Assembly (NCBI GenBank): GCA_014379905.1
Contig: JACMKX010000100.1
Location: forward strand, 1 to 43,561
Length of the DNA stretch: 43,561 bases
DNA from: Ferruginibacter sp.
GTDB taxonomy: Bacteria > Bacteroidota > Bacteroidia > Chitinophagales > Chitinophagaceae
Direction: 5' to 3'
The notes beneath the pieces are model-generated. The model saw nothing but the letters and a program-made list of their open reading frames with translations. It had not been told where the DNA came from and searched no databases. The position numbers were made by a program, and so were the translations under genes. This document shows positions 34,241 to 43,456 of the stretch, one piece after another. How positions within the stretch are numbered: position 1 is the stretch's first letter; each line of letters begins with the position of its first letter.

Positions 34241-37213
34241 TTACAATTCCGGAGCTTTTTCTTTTTTCTTTACTTCTACTGCTTTTGCTGCGCCCAAAGG
34301 TTTGTCTTTGGCAAAATCCAGCAATACAGGTGCTCCTACAAAGATGGAAGAGTAAGAACCGGTTATAACTCCTATCAGCATTGCAAAGGCAAAACCACGG
34401 GTTACTTCACCACCAAAGAAGAACAGGATCAACAGTGTTAAAAACACAGTGAACGAGGTCATAATAGTACGGCTCAATGTATGGTTGATGGCTTTGTTTA
34501 CAATAGTTTCTTTACTTGCCCCACGCATATCCCTGGAATATTCTCTAACCCTGTCAAACACAATTACCGTATCATTCATAGAGAAACCAATCACAGTAAG
34601 GATCGCAGCAATAAAGTGCTGATCAATTTCGAGCGGGAAGTTCACTATATTTTTAAAGAAGGAGAATACGATCAGGGTTACAAACACGTCATGCAATAAC
34701 GTAAAGATGGTACCCAATGAATATCTCCAGTCTTTAAACCGGATAAAGATGTAAATAAAGATAGCAATCAGGGCAAAGATGGTGGCTTTGAATGCACCAC
34801 GTTTAAGATCATCCGAAATACTTGGCTTCACTGTCTGCCTGTCCTGGATGTGTTTTTTTACAAATTCATCATAGGTAAGATTTGCCGGCAATACTTTTTT
34901 CAGGCCATCATATAATTTGGTTTGAACTTCCTGGTCAGCGCTATCCGCTTCAATTTTATAAGAAGTGGTAATATTCAAATGTTTGTTATCTCCTACAGTT
35001 TTAATAATAGGGTAATCTCCGAATGCATTTTTAAGATCATCTCTCACATCATCATTCTTAACAGCATTTGGAAATTCAACTGTATAACTTCTGCCACCTT
35101 TAAATTCCACTCCCAAATCAAAACCATTGAAGAAAGCAGCAATACCCAATCCCAATACTATTGCCGAAACAACGTAAGCGTATTTTCTAAGCTTAACAAA
35201 ATTGTAATTGGCATTTTTAAATATATTCCTCGATAATGAAGTTGAATATTTAAAGTGACGATTCCTGTTGGTATAAATATCGGTAACCAGTCTTGATACC
35301 AGGATACCACAGAATAATGATAGGATCAAACCGATGATCTGCGTAGTGGCAAAACCCAATACCGGACCTAATCCGAAATATAATAATATAACAGCTGTGA
35401 GTAAAGAACTGATGTGACCATCGAGTACAGGCGCCAATGAACGGCTGTAACCATCTGTAACTGCCTGCTGGTACGATTTGCCTTTAGCGAGTTCATCCTT
35501 AATACGTTCAAATATAATTACGTTGGTATCTACCGCCATACCAATAGTTAATACCAAACCGGCAATACCTGCAGCAGTTAAAGTAAAACCTAATGAGGCA
35601 AGAATACCTACAGTAAATAATAAGTTCAATATCAAAGCAATATTTGCTACCCAGCCACCGGTGTTGTAATAAACCAGCATCAGGATAAATATCACCAAAA
35701 AGGACAGCGCAAATGCAATACCGCCACCTCTTACAGCCTCAGCACCAAGTGTAGGTCCTACATATTGATCAGCAACTATCTTAGCCGGGGCATCCAGTTT
35801 ACCACTGGTTAAAACGCCGGCAAGGTCAGTAGCTTCTTCTACGGTAAAGCTTCCTGCAATTTCTGTATCACCCCCTTCAATGGCACCATTTACATTTGGC
35901 GCACTGTACACCATATCATCCAGGGAAATAGCAACTGAACGACCAATATTTTTGGTTGTCATCCTGGCCCATATCCTTGAGGCAGCCGGGTTCATCTTAA
36001 TATTTACAGACGGTTTACCCATCTGGTCGTATTGTTGGGAGGCATCGGTTACAGCGTCTCCTTCCAATGAAGCTTTATCGGAACCCGGGATAGTTTTTAT
36101 TGCATATAAAGGAATGGTTCGAACAGTGCCTGCAACTTTTGAACCCTTCTCTTCAAGGCCATACATGAACTTCAGGTTTGCCGGAAGTTTTGCAATAACA
36201 ATAGGATTGGCTAAGTAGGCATTTAGAGCGCCGGTATCCTGTAATGGAACAGCGCCGAAATAAGGAGCGTAAGACACTTTACCTGTTTTTTGATCCTGCT
36301 GCGGGCCTATTGGCTTCATCAGGGAAAGCAAAGGTGCCTGGTTCTTTGCTAAAAGCTGGCTGTCGTTGGCTTTTGTAGAATCCCCGTCAGCTACACCATT
36401 AAGGTAGTTTTGTAATGATTTATCTGCAGCCACCACTTTCTCGTAAATTTCATCAATACGATGGGTTTCCCAGAATTGAAGATTGGCAGAAGATTGCAAA
36501 AATACCCGAACCCTTTCCGGATCTTTAATACCTGCCAGTTCAACCTGTATAATACCTTTATTTTCATCAAGGTTAATATTAGGCTGGGCCACACCAAACT
36601 TATCAATACGCTTTTGGAGTATTTTGTAGGTTTGGGTAATTGCTCCGTCTGCAGTAGTCCTTAGTTTTTTAGTAACTTCTTCATCGGTATCTGTTACCTT
36701 AACATCTTTACCCGCACCTGCAAACAGGGTAGCTAGTTTACCTTTACCATTTTGTTTGATATACTCATTGGAAAAGAGCGTTATAAAATTCTCTTCACTG
36801 GTTGATCTCAATCCTTTTGCAGATTGAATAGCCTTCAACAAAGGCTGATCTTTTGGATTATTACTCAAAGATTTCAGCAAACCGTCCAGCGCTACATCCA
36901 TTGTTACACTGATACCACCCTGCAGATCCAAACCAAGATTTAACTCTGCTTCTTTACACTTTTGGTAAGTAGTACCAAAGATCGGGTAGATCTCTTTGTC
37001 CTTTGTACTGTCTAAAATGCGTTGTGTTTTTGCTTCGATCAGGGCTTCTTTTTGATCTTTAGGTAAAGCTGCCGTTTGCCCTTTTAACAGGCGGGTGGCC
37101 TGTTCTCTTACATCACTTTCATAGCTGCGCACAACCCAGGTATAAGAAAGTTCCCAAAGGGAAATAATGATAAGTGCTACTGTTAAAAACCAAACTAAAC
37201 CTTTCAGTTTCAT
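34241..37213 (-). CDS. secDF: Fused protein translocase subunits SecD and SecF
   Basis: 990 residues from the ATG at 37211-37213 (MKLKGLVWFLTVALIIISLW, first membrane helix); the longer frame to 37318 crosses the promoter. The SecD half has GLDLQGGISVTMDVAL, a periplasmic region, and IGMAVDTNVIIFERIKDELA in helix 4. The SecF half begins near residue 670, with GVEFKGGRSYTVEFPNAV and IGFSMNDTVIVFDRVREYSR. SecDF uses the proton gradient to help pull exported proteins through SecYEG at the inner membrane. The single-chain fusion and the large P1 domain are normal for this phylum. The partner YajC is encoded at 40928-41269. Confidence 0.97.
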   Translation of the reverse strand: MKLKGLVWFLTVALIIISLWELSYTWVVRSYESDVREQATRLLKGQTAALPKDQKEALIEAKTQRILDSTKDKEIYPIFGTTYQKCKEAELNLGLDLQGGISVTMDVALDGLLKSLSNNPKDQPLLKAIQSAKGLRSTSEENFITLFSNEYIKQNGKGKLATLFAGAGKDVKVTDTDEEVTKKLRTTADGAITQTYKILQKRIDKFGVAQPNINLDENKGIIQVELAGIKDPERVRVFLQSSANLQFWETHRIDEIYEKVVAADKSLQNYLNGVADGDSTKANDSQLLAKNQAPLLSLMKPIGPQQDQKTGKVSYAPYFGAVPLQDTGALNAYLANPIVIAKLPANLKFMYGLEEKGSKVAGTVRTIPLYAIKTIPGSDKASLEGDAVTDASQQYDQMGKPSVNIKMNPAASRIWARMTTKNIGRSVAISLDDMVYSAPNVNGAIEGGDTEIAGSFTVEEATDLAGVLTSGKLDAPAKIVADQYVGPTLGAEAVRGGGIAFALSFLVIFILMLVYYNTGGWVANIALILNLLFTVGILASLGFTLTAAGIAGLVLTIGMAVDTNVIIFERIKDELAKGKSYQQAVTDGYSRSLAPVLDGHISSLLTAVILLYFGLGPVLGFATTQIIGLILSLFCGILVSRLVTDIYTNRNRHFKYSTSLSRNIFKNANYNFVKLRKYAYVVSAIVLGLGIAAFFNGFDLGVEFKGGRSYTVEFPNAVKNDDVRDDLKNAFGDYPIIKTVGDNKHLNITTSYKIEADSADQEVQTKLYDGLKKVLPANLTYDEFVKKHIQDRQTVKPSISDDLKRGAFKATIFALIAIFIYIFIRFKDWRYSLGTIFTLLHDVFVTLIVFSFFKNIVNFPLEIDQHFIAAILTVIGFSMNDTVIVFDRVREYSRDMRGASKETIVNKAINHTLSRTIMTSFTVFLTLLILFFFGGEVTRGFAFAMLIGVITGSYSSIFVGAPVLLDFAKDKPLGAAKAVEVKKKEKAPEL

Positions 37214-37258
37214 TGTAAAATCTTTTGTTTGCTTCGTTGTTAAATTTTGATAAGTGTG

Positions 37259-37266
37259 CAAAGATA
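37259..37266 (-). promoter_or_regulatory. -7 box of the secDF promoter
   Basis: The minus strand reads TATCTTTG, an exact TAnnTTTG match, 46 bp upstream of the ATG at 37213. It rules out the longer secDF reading frame beginning at 37318. Confidence 0.55.
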
Positions 37267-37338
37267 GGGGAAAAAGCATTTGAGGAGGGAAGCTTGTATT
37301 TTTTAGAATTTTACCCAACTTGCAGACAAATAAATGCT

Positions 37339-38664
37339 ATGACTATCAATCATTTTACAGTACTTCCGGCCATCTACATATTATTTATATTTTTGTCCTG
37401 TTCGCCGGCTAAAAAGATAGTACTGGCCGCTCCTGTGCCTGCCGGAGATTCGCTTCCCCTATCACCAGCACCTGCGGTTGAAAAGAAGGAAGATGAGTTT
37501 ATGCTGCAATTATTTAAAACGCAACCTTTACTATTTGATAATATATTAAGTAACAGGAGCGACCTGAATGTGCAGGTGATCTATACACAAATAGACCGGC
37601 AGGCAAGTGGACCCGCCCGGTTTACGCATCATACCTTTAATAAGAATAGGGACAGTTATTTTTACCCGGCCTCTACGGTTAAATTTCCTGTAGTGCTGCT
37701 GGCCCTCCAAAAATTGAATGAATTAAAAATAGCCGGCCTCGATAAAAACAGCACCATGATAACCGATGCCGGTTTCAGCGGGCAGCAGGCAACCTTCAAC
37801 GATCCTAACACTTCAGACGGCAGACCCACCATTGCACAATACATAAAACAGGTTTTATTGGTAAGTGATAATGATGCCTTCAACCGGTTGTATGAATTTT
37901 TAGGACAGGAGTATATAAATAGGGAGTTGCATAAAAAAGGATACGGGGATATACAGGTATTGCATCGCCTTAATATTTTTCTCACTGAAACCGAAAACCG
38001 TACTACCAACCCGGTTCGTTTTTTCGACAGCAACAATAAACTATTGCATGAAGTGCCTTTGCAGGTTAACCGTCAGCAATATGCTAAAAGGAATGATTTA
38101 TTGGGGGCGGGCTATTACAGCGGCGGCAAGCTTATTAACCAGCCGATGGATTTCTCCAAAAAGAACAGGATGAACCTGCAGGATTTTCATGACATATTAC
38201 TCAGTATTATATTTCCTGATAAAGTAGAAGCTTCACAACGTTTTAATATTACAGAAGAAGACAGGAGATTCGTGCTTCAATATATGAGTGAGTACCCCGG
38301 TGAATCTACCTATCCTTTTTATGATAAAAATGAGTACCACGATGCTTATGTAAAGATGATTTTGTTTGGAAATGAAAAAGGCACGCCACCGCCAGCTATA
38401 CGGATATTTAATAAAACCGGCACTGCTTACGGGCAGCTTACCGAAACCGCCTATATAATTGATTTTGATAAGAACATTGAATTTATTGTAGCAGCCACTA
38501 TTGATTGTAATACGGATAAAATATACAATGATGATCAGTATGCTTACGAAAGCATAGGCTACCCGTTTCTGAAGAACCTGGGCAGGCTTCTATATCAATA
38601 TGAATTAAACAGGCCGGGAAAAATTAAACCAGACCTGTCCGGTATGAAGTTTACCTACGATTAA
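37339..38664 (+). CDS. Class A beta-lactamase-fold serine hydrolase lipoprotein
   Basis: 441 residues from the ATG at 37339; the mature form starts after the lipobox in YILFIFLSCSPAKK. Three active-site motifs of the penicillin-recognising fold are seen: YPASTVKFPVVLLAL (SxxK with nucleophile Ser), LLVSDNDAFNRLYEF (SDN) and IFNKTGTAYGQLTETAY (KTG). The omega loop lacks the ExxLN of true class A beta-lactamases, and the protein is larger than usual. It may be a peptidoglycan-active or peptide-cleaving enzyme rather than a resistance factor. It is divergent from secDF and 40 bp before the aminotransferase gene. Confidence 0.85.
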   Translation: MTINHFTVLPAIYILFIFLSCSPAKKIVLAAPVPAGDSLPLSPAPAVEKKEDEFMLQLFKTQPLLFDNILSNRSDLNVQVIYTQIDRQASGPARFTHHTFNKNRDSYFYPASTVKFPVVLLALQKLNELKIAGLDKNSTMITDAGFSGQQATFNDPNTSDGRPTIAQYIKQVLLVSDNDAFNRLYEFLGQEYINRELHKKGYGDIQVLHRLNIFLTETENRTTNPVRFFDSNNKLLHEVPLQVNRQQYAKRNDLLGAGYYSGGKLINQPMDFSKKNRMNLQDFHDILLSIIFPDKVEASQRFNITEEDRRFVLQYMSEYPGESTYPFYDKNEYHDAYVKMILFGNEKGTPPPAIRIFNKTGTAYGQLTETAYIIDFDKNIEFIVAATIDCNTDKIYNDDQYAYESIGYPFLKNLGRLLYQYELNRPGKIKPDLSGMKFTYD

Positions 38665-38668
38665 TAAT

Positions 38669-38676
38669 TACATTTG
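38669..38676 (+). promoter_or_regulatory. -7 box of the aminotransferase gene
   Basis: TACATTTG matches TAnnTTTG exactly; TTTAC at 38650-38654 is in the -33 place. It lies only five bases after the stop of the upstream gene, so the aminotransferase can be expressed on its own. Confidence 0.5.
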
Positions 38677-38704
38677 CAACTCATAAAAAAATAGCTCTAG
38701 CAGT

Positions 38705-39898
38705 ATGGCACTATCTTCTTTAATGACCAGGTTTAATGAACCCGAAACACTTAAAATGGCTAAACTTGGCCGTGAACTAAGAGCACAGGGGCATGATATT
38801 ACAGATTTAAGTTTAGGCGAGCCGGACTTTGACACGCCTGAACATATTAAAGCAGCTGCCAGGAAAGCGATAGACGATAACTACAGTCATTATACACCCG
38901 TATCCGGCTACCTGGATGTTCGCCAGGCGGTGTGCGAAAAATTATTAAGAGACAATGGATTAACCTATACGCCGGATCAAATAGTAGTAAGCACCGGTGC
39001 AAAGCAAAGTATTGCCAACACCGTGTTAGCCCTGGTTGATGCAGGGGAGGAGGTAGTGATACCAACACCGTACTGGGTTACATACAGTGAAATTGTGAGG
39101 CTGGCGGGAGGTGTTCCCAATATGGTGAGAACAAGCATGGAGTCAGGTTTTAAGATTACGCCGGCGCAGCTGGAAAATGCGATCAACGATAATACAAAAT
39201 TATTTATGTTCTCATCGCCCTCCAATCCTACAGGGGCAGTGTATACAAAAGATGAGTTAGCTGCTTTGGTGAAAGTATTCGAAAAACATCCGCAGGTATA
39301 TATTATGAGCGATGAAATTTACGAGCACATTATATTTGATGGCAGGCATGAAAGCATCGCCCAGTTTGAATCTGTAAAAGACAGGGTAATCATCATTAAC
39401 GGACTGAGCAAAGGTTTTGCTATGACGGGTTGGAGGCTGGGTTATATTGCTGCCCCGGCAGAGGTAGCCAAAGCTGCCGATAAACTCCAGGGCCAGTTTA
39501 CAAGCGCCACCTGCTCTATTACACAAAGAGCAGCTATAGTAGCCCTTACCGGAGATTTAAAACCAACAAAAGATATGGTGGAGGAGTTCAAACGTCGCCG
39601 CTTAAAAATATTAGGCCTGATAAGCGGAGTTCCAGGCATGGTATGCAGCGAGCCCCCCGGCGCTTTTTATGTCTTTCCAGATGTACATGCATTCTTTGGT
39701 AAAAAAACGCCGGCCGGAGAAGTGATTGCCGACGCTGATGCTTTATGTATGTATTTATTAAACGATGCGCATGTAAGCACAGTAAGCGGCAAAGCCTTTG
39801 GTGAGCCCAATTGCATCCGCATATCATTTGCCAATAGCGTTGAAAAAATTGAAAAAGGATTTGGCAAAATTAAAAAAGCACTCGAAGGATTAACCTAG
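38705..39898 (+). CDS. Class I pyridoxal-phosphate aminotransferase (aspartate aminotransferase type)
   Basis: 397 residues, the normal length for the Igamma aspartate aminotransferase group. ITDLSLGEPDFDTPEHI is the substrate-side motif, STGAKQSIANTVLAL binds phosphate, SSPSNPTGAVYT has the Asn, SDEIYEHIIFDG has the Asp and Tyr that hold the cofactor ring, NGLSKGFAMTGWRLGY has the Schiff-base Lys, and NCIRISFANS has the carboxylate-binding Arg. It moves amino groups between aspartate or similar amino acids and 2-oxoglutarate. Prephenate and other substrates are used by close relatives, so the exact substrate is left open. Confidence 0.93.
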   Translation: MALSSLMTRFNEPETLKMAKLGRELRAQGHDITDLSLGEPDFDTPEHIKAAARKAIDDNYSHYTPVSGYLDVRQAVCEKLLRDNGLTYTPDQIVVSTGAKQSIANTVLALVDAGEEVVIPTPYWVTYSEIVRLAGGVPNMVRTSMESGFKITPAQLENAINDNTKLFMFSSPSNPTGAVYTKDELAALVKVFEKHPQVYIMSDEIYEHIIFDGRHESIAQFESVKDRVIIINGLSKGFAMTGWRLGYIAAPAEVAKAADKLQGQFTSATCSITQRAAIVALTGDLKPTKDMVEEFKRRRLKILGLISGVPGMVCSEPPGAFYVFPDVHAFFGKKTPAGEVIADADALCMYLLNDAHVSTVSGKAFGEPNCIRISFANSVEKIEKGFGKIKKALEGLT

Positions 39899-40050
39899 GG
39901 TCGGGACCGAAGGTCAGACCCGTATATTAATATATACTAAAATATTTCCCGCAGATATTTGCAGATGTAGAACTACCCGGATTCCCGCAGAAAAGGAAAA
40001 TCTGCGGTATTCCATCTGCGAATAGCTGCAGGAAACTTGTCTTATTGAAT

Positions 40051-40632
40051 TTACAGGCCTATCAGCTTTTCATGCAGCGCCAGCACCTGTGGTATCAGCA
40101 ACTGTTTTTCATCATTAAAAATTATAAAATCACAGCGTTTCATTTTTTCTTCTTCGTTCATTTGTTTATCCATTCTTGCCTGCACTTTTTGGGAAGAAAT
40201 ACCATCCCTTTCCATTACCCTTCTTATACGAAGTTCAACAGGCGAACTGACACCAATCACGTAATCAAGTTGCCTGTGTGCATTCGCTTCAAAGATTAGT
40301 GCAGCTTCCTTAACCGCATAGGGTGTTTGCTGCAACTGCATCCATATTTCTGCGTCTGCAATGGTAACCGGATGTACGATAGAATTTAGCAAATTGAGTT
40401 TGTCTGTATTATTAAAAACAGCGGCTGCAATGTGAGCCCTGTTAAGTTCGTCATGGCTGTAGCTGTCTTCTCCAAAATTACTGATGACCTGCTGCTTAAC
40501 TGACTCGTTTTCAGTCATGATCCTTTTAGCTACATCATCTGCATAATAAACGGGTATGCCCAGTGTTTCAAACACTTTGGCAACGGTACTTTTGCCGCTA
40601 CCTATGCCGCCGGTTAAGCCTATTTTCAGCAT
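40051..40632 (-). CDS. coaE: Dephospho-CoA kinase
   Basis: 193 residues, normal length. Walker A GLTGGIGSGKSTVAKVF is at the N terminus; YYADDVAKRIM, HPVTIADAEIW and EAALIFEANAHRQLDYVIGV are characteristic of CoaE, and RMDKQMNEEEKMKRCDFII closes the lid region. It carries out the last step of coenzyme A synthesis, phosphorylating dephospho-CoA at the 3' OH. It is the last gene of the nusB / DUF1573 / yajC / coaE series, though a 295-bp gap with an inverted repeat separates it from yajC. Confidence 0.96.
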   Translation of the reverse strand: MLKIGLTGGIGSGKSTVAKVFETLGIPVYYADDVAKRIMTENESVKQQVISNFGEDSYSHDELNRAHIAAAVFNNTDKLNLLNSIVHPVTIADAEIWMQLQQTPYAVKEAALIFEANAHRQLDYVIGVSSPVELRIRRVMERDGISSQKVQARMDKQMNEEEKMKRCDFIIFNDEKQLLIPQVLALHEKLIGL

Positions 40633-40743
40633 TGATACGTAAGTTATACAGAATATTCAAAAATTAAGCATGCTTTCGGAGTTAGCGAAATCATTGCAAT
40701 TTTATAAACCCATCAACAATTTGCACTACTGCCTTAGTGTTCC

Positions 40744-40851
40744 TTTGAGACTTTGTGTCTTAGTGGCGATTTACGTTTCAGATAACAAACCAAGATATCG
40801 AAATAGCCTGGAAGATATTAACTATATGCCACTAAGTCACAAAGACTCAAA
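40744..40851. repeat. 24-bp inverted repeat in the yajC-coaE gap
   Basis: The sequence at 40744-40767 (TTTGAGACTTTGTGTCTTAG then TGGC) is inverted at 40828-40851 with 22 of 24 bases matching and a 60-bp spacer. The unit CTTTGTGTCTTAGTGGC is a type of dispersed intergenic sequence seen in Bacteroidota genomes. The rest of 40633-40927 shows no gene; a 66-residue plus-strand reading frame over it looks unlike a protein. Confidence 0.6.
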
Positions 40852-40927
40852 CCAGCACGAAGTGCATTAATTGCAAAAAAAAGATGAGTTTCCACCTCAT
40901 CCCATAAAGATATTTTTGCAGTAAAAT

Positions 40928-41269
40928 TTATTTCTTCTCTTCAACCACCGGTTTATTCAACGCAGCGCTCCACTCCATACTGATAGCCGATTTTTCAATT
41001 TTCATATAACTGCCAGGGCTCGTTTCCAGGTTTACTGTATTGTCATCATTTACTTTATTGATCACACCGTGAATACCGGCAATGGTAACTACTTTATCGC
41101 CTTTTTGAAGATCGCTGATATATTTTTTTTGTGTCTTTGCTTTTTTAGCCTGTGGGCGGATCATGAAGAAATAAAATACCAGGATCATCATACCCATGAT
41201 CATGAGGGTTCCGGTGCTGCCGCTTTTGCCCTGGGGATCCATCATTAAGAAAACATTAAATAGTTGCAT
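40928..41269 (-). CDS. yajC: Preprotein translocase subunit YajC
   Basis: 113 residues with one membrane helix (TLMIMGMMILVFYFFMIRPQ) followed by the YajC hallmark RPQAKKAKTQKKYISDLQKG and DKVVTIAGIHGVINKVND. It associates with SecDF and SecYEG in the inner membrane and assists export. The gene lies between the DUF1573 lipoprotein and coaE, the usual order in this phylum. secDF is 3.6 kb away. Confidence 0.95.
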   Translation of the reverse strand: MQLFNVFLMMDPQGKSGSTGTLMIMGMMILVFYFFMIRPQAKKAKTQKKYISDLQKGDKVVTIAGIHGVINKVNDDNTVNLETSPGSYMKIEKSAISMEWSAALNKPVVEEKK

Positions 41270-41280
41270 TTTGTTGGTTT

Positions 41281-41408
41281 AATTTGAAAATTTGAAAATT
41301 GGTTAATTTGAAAATCTGAAGATTCGAAAATTTGACAATTCGACAATTTGAAGCTTGAGGAGTGGGTCGCTACATTTTCAAATTTTCAAACTGACTAATT
41401 TTCAAATT
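41281..41408. repeat. AATTTGAAAAT repeats in direct and inverted orientation
   Basis: Units of TTTGAAAAT occur several times in 41281-41350 and as ATTTTCAAA in 41374-41408, so the two halves can fold on each other. It fills the gap between the DUF1573 gene and yajC. Probably an intergenic simple repeat; it may affect the shared transcript. Confidence 0.5.
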
Positions 41409-41411
41409 GAG

Positions 41412-41876
41412 TTATTTTTTCTCTTTCGCCAGCACTTCGCCTTTCAACAAAAGTTCCGGAAACGCAGGAGCAGCATTGGAAGTAACTGTCACCGTTTTAT
41501 GTGCCATACCAACCCTGCCTTCACTGTTGAATTTAACTTTAATAAAACCTGTTTCACCTGGTTTTATAGGAGCTTCCGGTTTTTCGGGAACCGTACATCC
41601 GCAGCTGGCTGCCGCATTGCTGATGATTAATGGCAGCGTACCCGTATTTTTAAAACGGTAACTGAATTCCACTACTTCTCCTTCCGTTACTTTACCAAAA
41701 TCAAACACACTGTCAATAACCTGTACAGTAGTGGGATTGGCATTTACAGCTGCCCCGCTTTTGGAAGAATCTGTGGCAGAAATTTTACTGCCGTCTGCAA
41801 TTTTATCTTTGGTTCGTACATCACAACTCACTAATGAAGCGGCTACAAAACCAGAAAGTACCAGGGCCTTCAACAT
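41412..41876 (-). CDS. DUF1573 lipoprotein
   Basis: 154 residues. The start MLKALVLSGFVAASLVSC gives a lipoprotein signal with Cys18. The domain (about 55-150) reads VFDFGKVTEGEVVEFSYRFK, TGTLPLIISNAAASCGCTVP and KPGETGFIKVKFNSEGRVGM, the typical DUF1573 (ASH/immunoglobulin-like) pattern with the CGCT motif. A role has not been assigned to the family. It sits between nusB and yajC, as in many relatives. Confidence 0.92.
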   Translation of the reverse strand: MLKALVLSGFVAASLVSCDVRTKDKIADGSKISATDSSKSGAAVNANPTTVQVIDSVFDFGKVTEGEVVEFSYRFKNTGTLPLIISNAAASCGCTVPEKPEAPIKPGETGFIKVKFNSEGRVGMAHKTVTVTSNAAPAFPELLLKGEVLAKEKK

Positions 41877-41897
41877 GGCGTTTATTTTTTTGATTAT

Positions 41898-42830
41898 TTA
41901 AATTGTACTGTTTTTGAAATTCTTTTTTTCGATTTTATTCTGCGAAGACAATTCTTTGTGAATATTATCCAGCAAGCCATTTACAAACTGCCCGCTCTGT
42001 ATTGTGCTGTAATCTTTTGCAAGATCAATGTATTCGTTGATGGTCACTTTGGTGGGTATGGTTTCAAAATACAGGAACTCGCAAATACCCATTTGTAACA
42101 AAATAAGATCAAGTGAGGCCACCCTGTCTGCATCCCAGTTTTTTAACTTTGGTTTAATCAGTTCCATGGTCTGCTCTTTTTTATCTTGTACAGTCAGTAA
42201 CAAATTCTTGGCAAACTCCCATTTATCCTTACTCAAAATATCGTGGAAACTTTGCTGAACGGGGCGGTTAAAATAATTAAGGACCAGCGTTTGCATCATT
42301 TCTGCATCATCATCCCAGCCAATAAATTTTTCTTCCACATGCGTAATAAAATCTTCGTTGGGCAACATGAGGTTATTAAAAATAAAGTCGAGCATTTTTT
42401 TCTCACTCTTTTTATCCCTGCTCTGGTCTTCTATGTATTCTTTGTATTCGTCGGTTGTTACCAGTTCCTTGTAGGTTTTTTTCAGCAGGTCATGGTCCAG
42501 GAAGGAGTACAATTTGGCTTCTTCTACCGAGGCTTTAAAACTGCTGTCTTCTACAATTTTCCAGAGTAATTCGTTGCCGGCAATTTTTGTATTGATAACC
42601 AGGTCTGCAGCGGTAGGTAAGTGTTTGCTTGCTTTTTGCAACGCATCTTTTTCTGCATAACGGGCTACTTCTGTAATAAAATAAATAAGGTAGGTAAATA
42701 AATAACGGGTTTGGTCTATCTTTTTGGTCAATATCTTTTGTGCTTCCGCAGTGTTGGTTTCACCCTCCACACTATCCAGTATATAAAGCGTCTGCATCAC
42801 TTTTACCCGTATATTTCTTCTGCTTATCAT
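41898..42830 (-). CDS. nusB: Transcription antitermination protein NusB, long form
   Basis: 310 residues, about twice the E. coli protein, as usual in Bacteroidota. The beginning RRNIRVKVMQTLYIL and the C-terminal half (WEFAKNLLLTVQDKKEQTME, RVASLDLILLQMGICEFLYF, PTKVTINEYIDLAKDYSTIQ, GQFVNGLLDNIHKEL) are NusB. The middle portion is an extra helical insertion. NusB with NusE binds boxA RNA and supports rRNA antitermination. It starts a minus-strand operon with the DUF1573 gene and yajC; its promoter is at 42855-42862. Confidence 0.95.
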   Translation of the reverse strand: MISRRNIRVKVMQTLYILDSVEGETNTAEAQKILTKKIDQTRYLFTYLIYFITEVARYAEKDALQKASKHLPTAADLVINTKIAGNELLWKIVEDSSFKASVEEAKLYSFLDHDLLKKTYKELVTTDEYKEYIEDQSRDKKSEKKMLDFIFNNLMLPNEDFITHVEEKFIGWDDDAEMMQTLVLNYFNRPVQQSFHDILSKDKWEFAKNLLLTVQDKKEQTMELIKPKLKNWDADRVASLDLILLQMGICEFLYFETIPTKVTINEYIDLAKDYSTIQSGQFVNGLLDNIHKELSSQNKIEKKNFKNSTI

Positions 42831-42854
42831 TCTTAAAGAACTTTATTGAGGGGG

Positions 42855-42862
42855 CAAAATTA
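42855..42862 (-). promoter_or_regulatory. -7 box of the nusB operon
   Basis: The minus strand reads TAATTTTG, an exact TAnnTTTG match, 25 bp upstream of the nusB ATG at 42830, giving a leader of about 18 bases. Confidence 0.5.
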
Positions 42863-42987
42863 AGGTTTTATATTTTTTCGCACCATTATCCCGCTAATTA
42901 TTATCGGTTTATGTAAAATTGTCCTTTGTTCTTAACAAAGCTTTGCAAATCTGGCAGGTATCTGCCACAAAAGTTTATTTAAAGGGT

Positions 42988-43012
42988 TTGGTATAAAATT
43001 AGCCTACTTTCG
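42988..43012 (+). promoter_or_regulatory. Promoter-like sequence before groES
   Basis: TTG (42988-42990) and TACTTTCG (43005-43012) resemble the Bacteroidota -33/-7 pair with one change in the -7 box and slightly short spacing. No CIRCE-type inverted repeat was seen in 42831-43074. Confidence 0.35.
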
Positions 43013-43074
43013 CATACCCGAAAAAGGGTCATATTTATATTTTATATATTTTAAACCAAACAAAACATAGTATT

Positions 43075-43356
43075 ATGGCAAAAAAGTTAAGCATTACTCC
43101 CTTACACGACAGAGTAATTGTGAAACCTGCTGCGGCTGAAGAAAAAACTGCCGGTGGTATCATCATTCCCGATACCGCAAAAGAAAAACCACAACGTGGA
43201 ACTGTATTGGCTGCCGGCCCCGGCAAAAAAGATGAACCCGTAACTGTAAAAGCAGGCGATAGTGTTCTTTATGGCAAGTATGCCGGAACAGAGATCAGCG
43301 TTGAAGGCCAGGATTACCTGATCATGCGGGAGAGTGATATTTTAGCTATCGTATAA
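43075..43356 (+). CDS. groES: Co-chaperonin GroES
   Basis: 93 residues, normal length. [20 protein letters not shown] followed by [20 protein letters not shown] is the mobile loop and core, and [20 protein letters not shown] completes the beta barrel. GroES caps the GroEL ring and helps fold proteins in the cytoplasm. groEL starts 100 bp downstream; the gap contains short direct repeats (GATACTGG/GATACCAG) but no gene. Confidence 0.97.
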   Translation: MAKKLSITPLHDRVIVKPAAAEEKTAGGIIIPDTAKEKPQRGTVLAAGPGKKDEPVTVKAGDSVLYGKYAGTEISVEGQDYLIMRESDILAIV

Positions 43357-43456
43357 TCCTGCGGTATTAAAAAGATACTGGATACCAGATACTGGTTCCA
43401 GCATCCAGCGACAAGTATCTACATTTAATCTAACAATAATAAACACACTTACGTAT

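Noticed and set aside
34241..37318. Longer secDF start at 37318
   Set aside because: The added 35 residues cross an exact -7 promoter box at 37259-37266 and do not resemble SecD.
40670..40870. 66-residue plus-strand reading frame between coaE and yajC
   Set aside because: It translates an inverted repeat and has no protein-like features.
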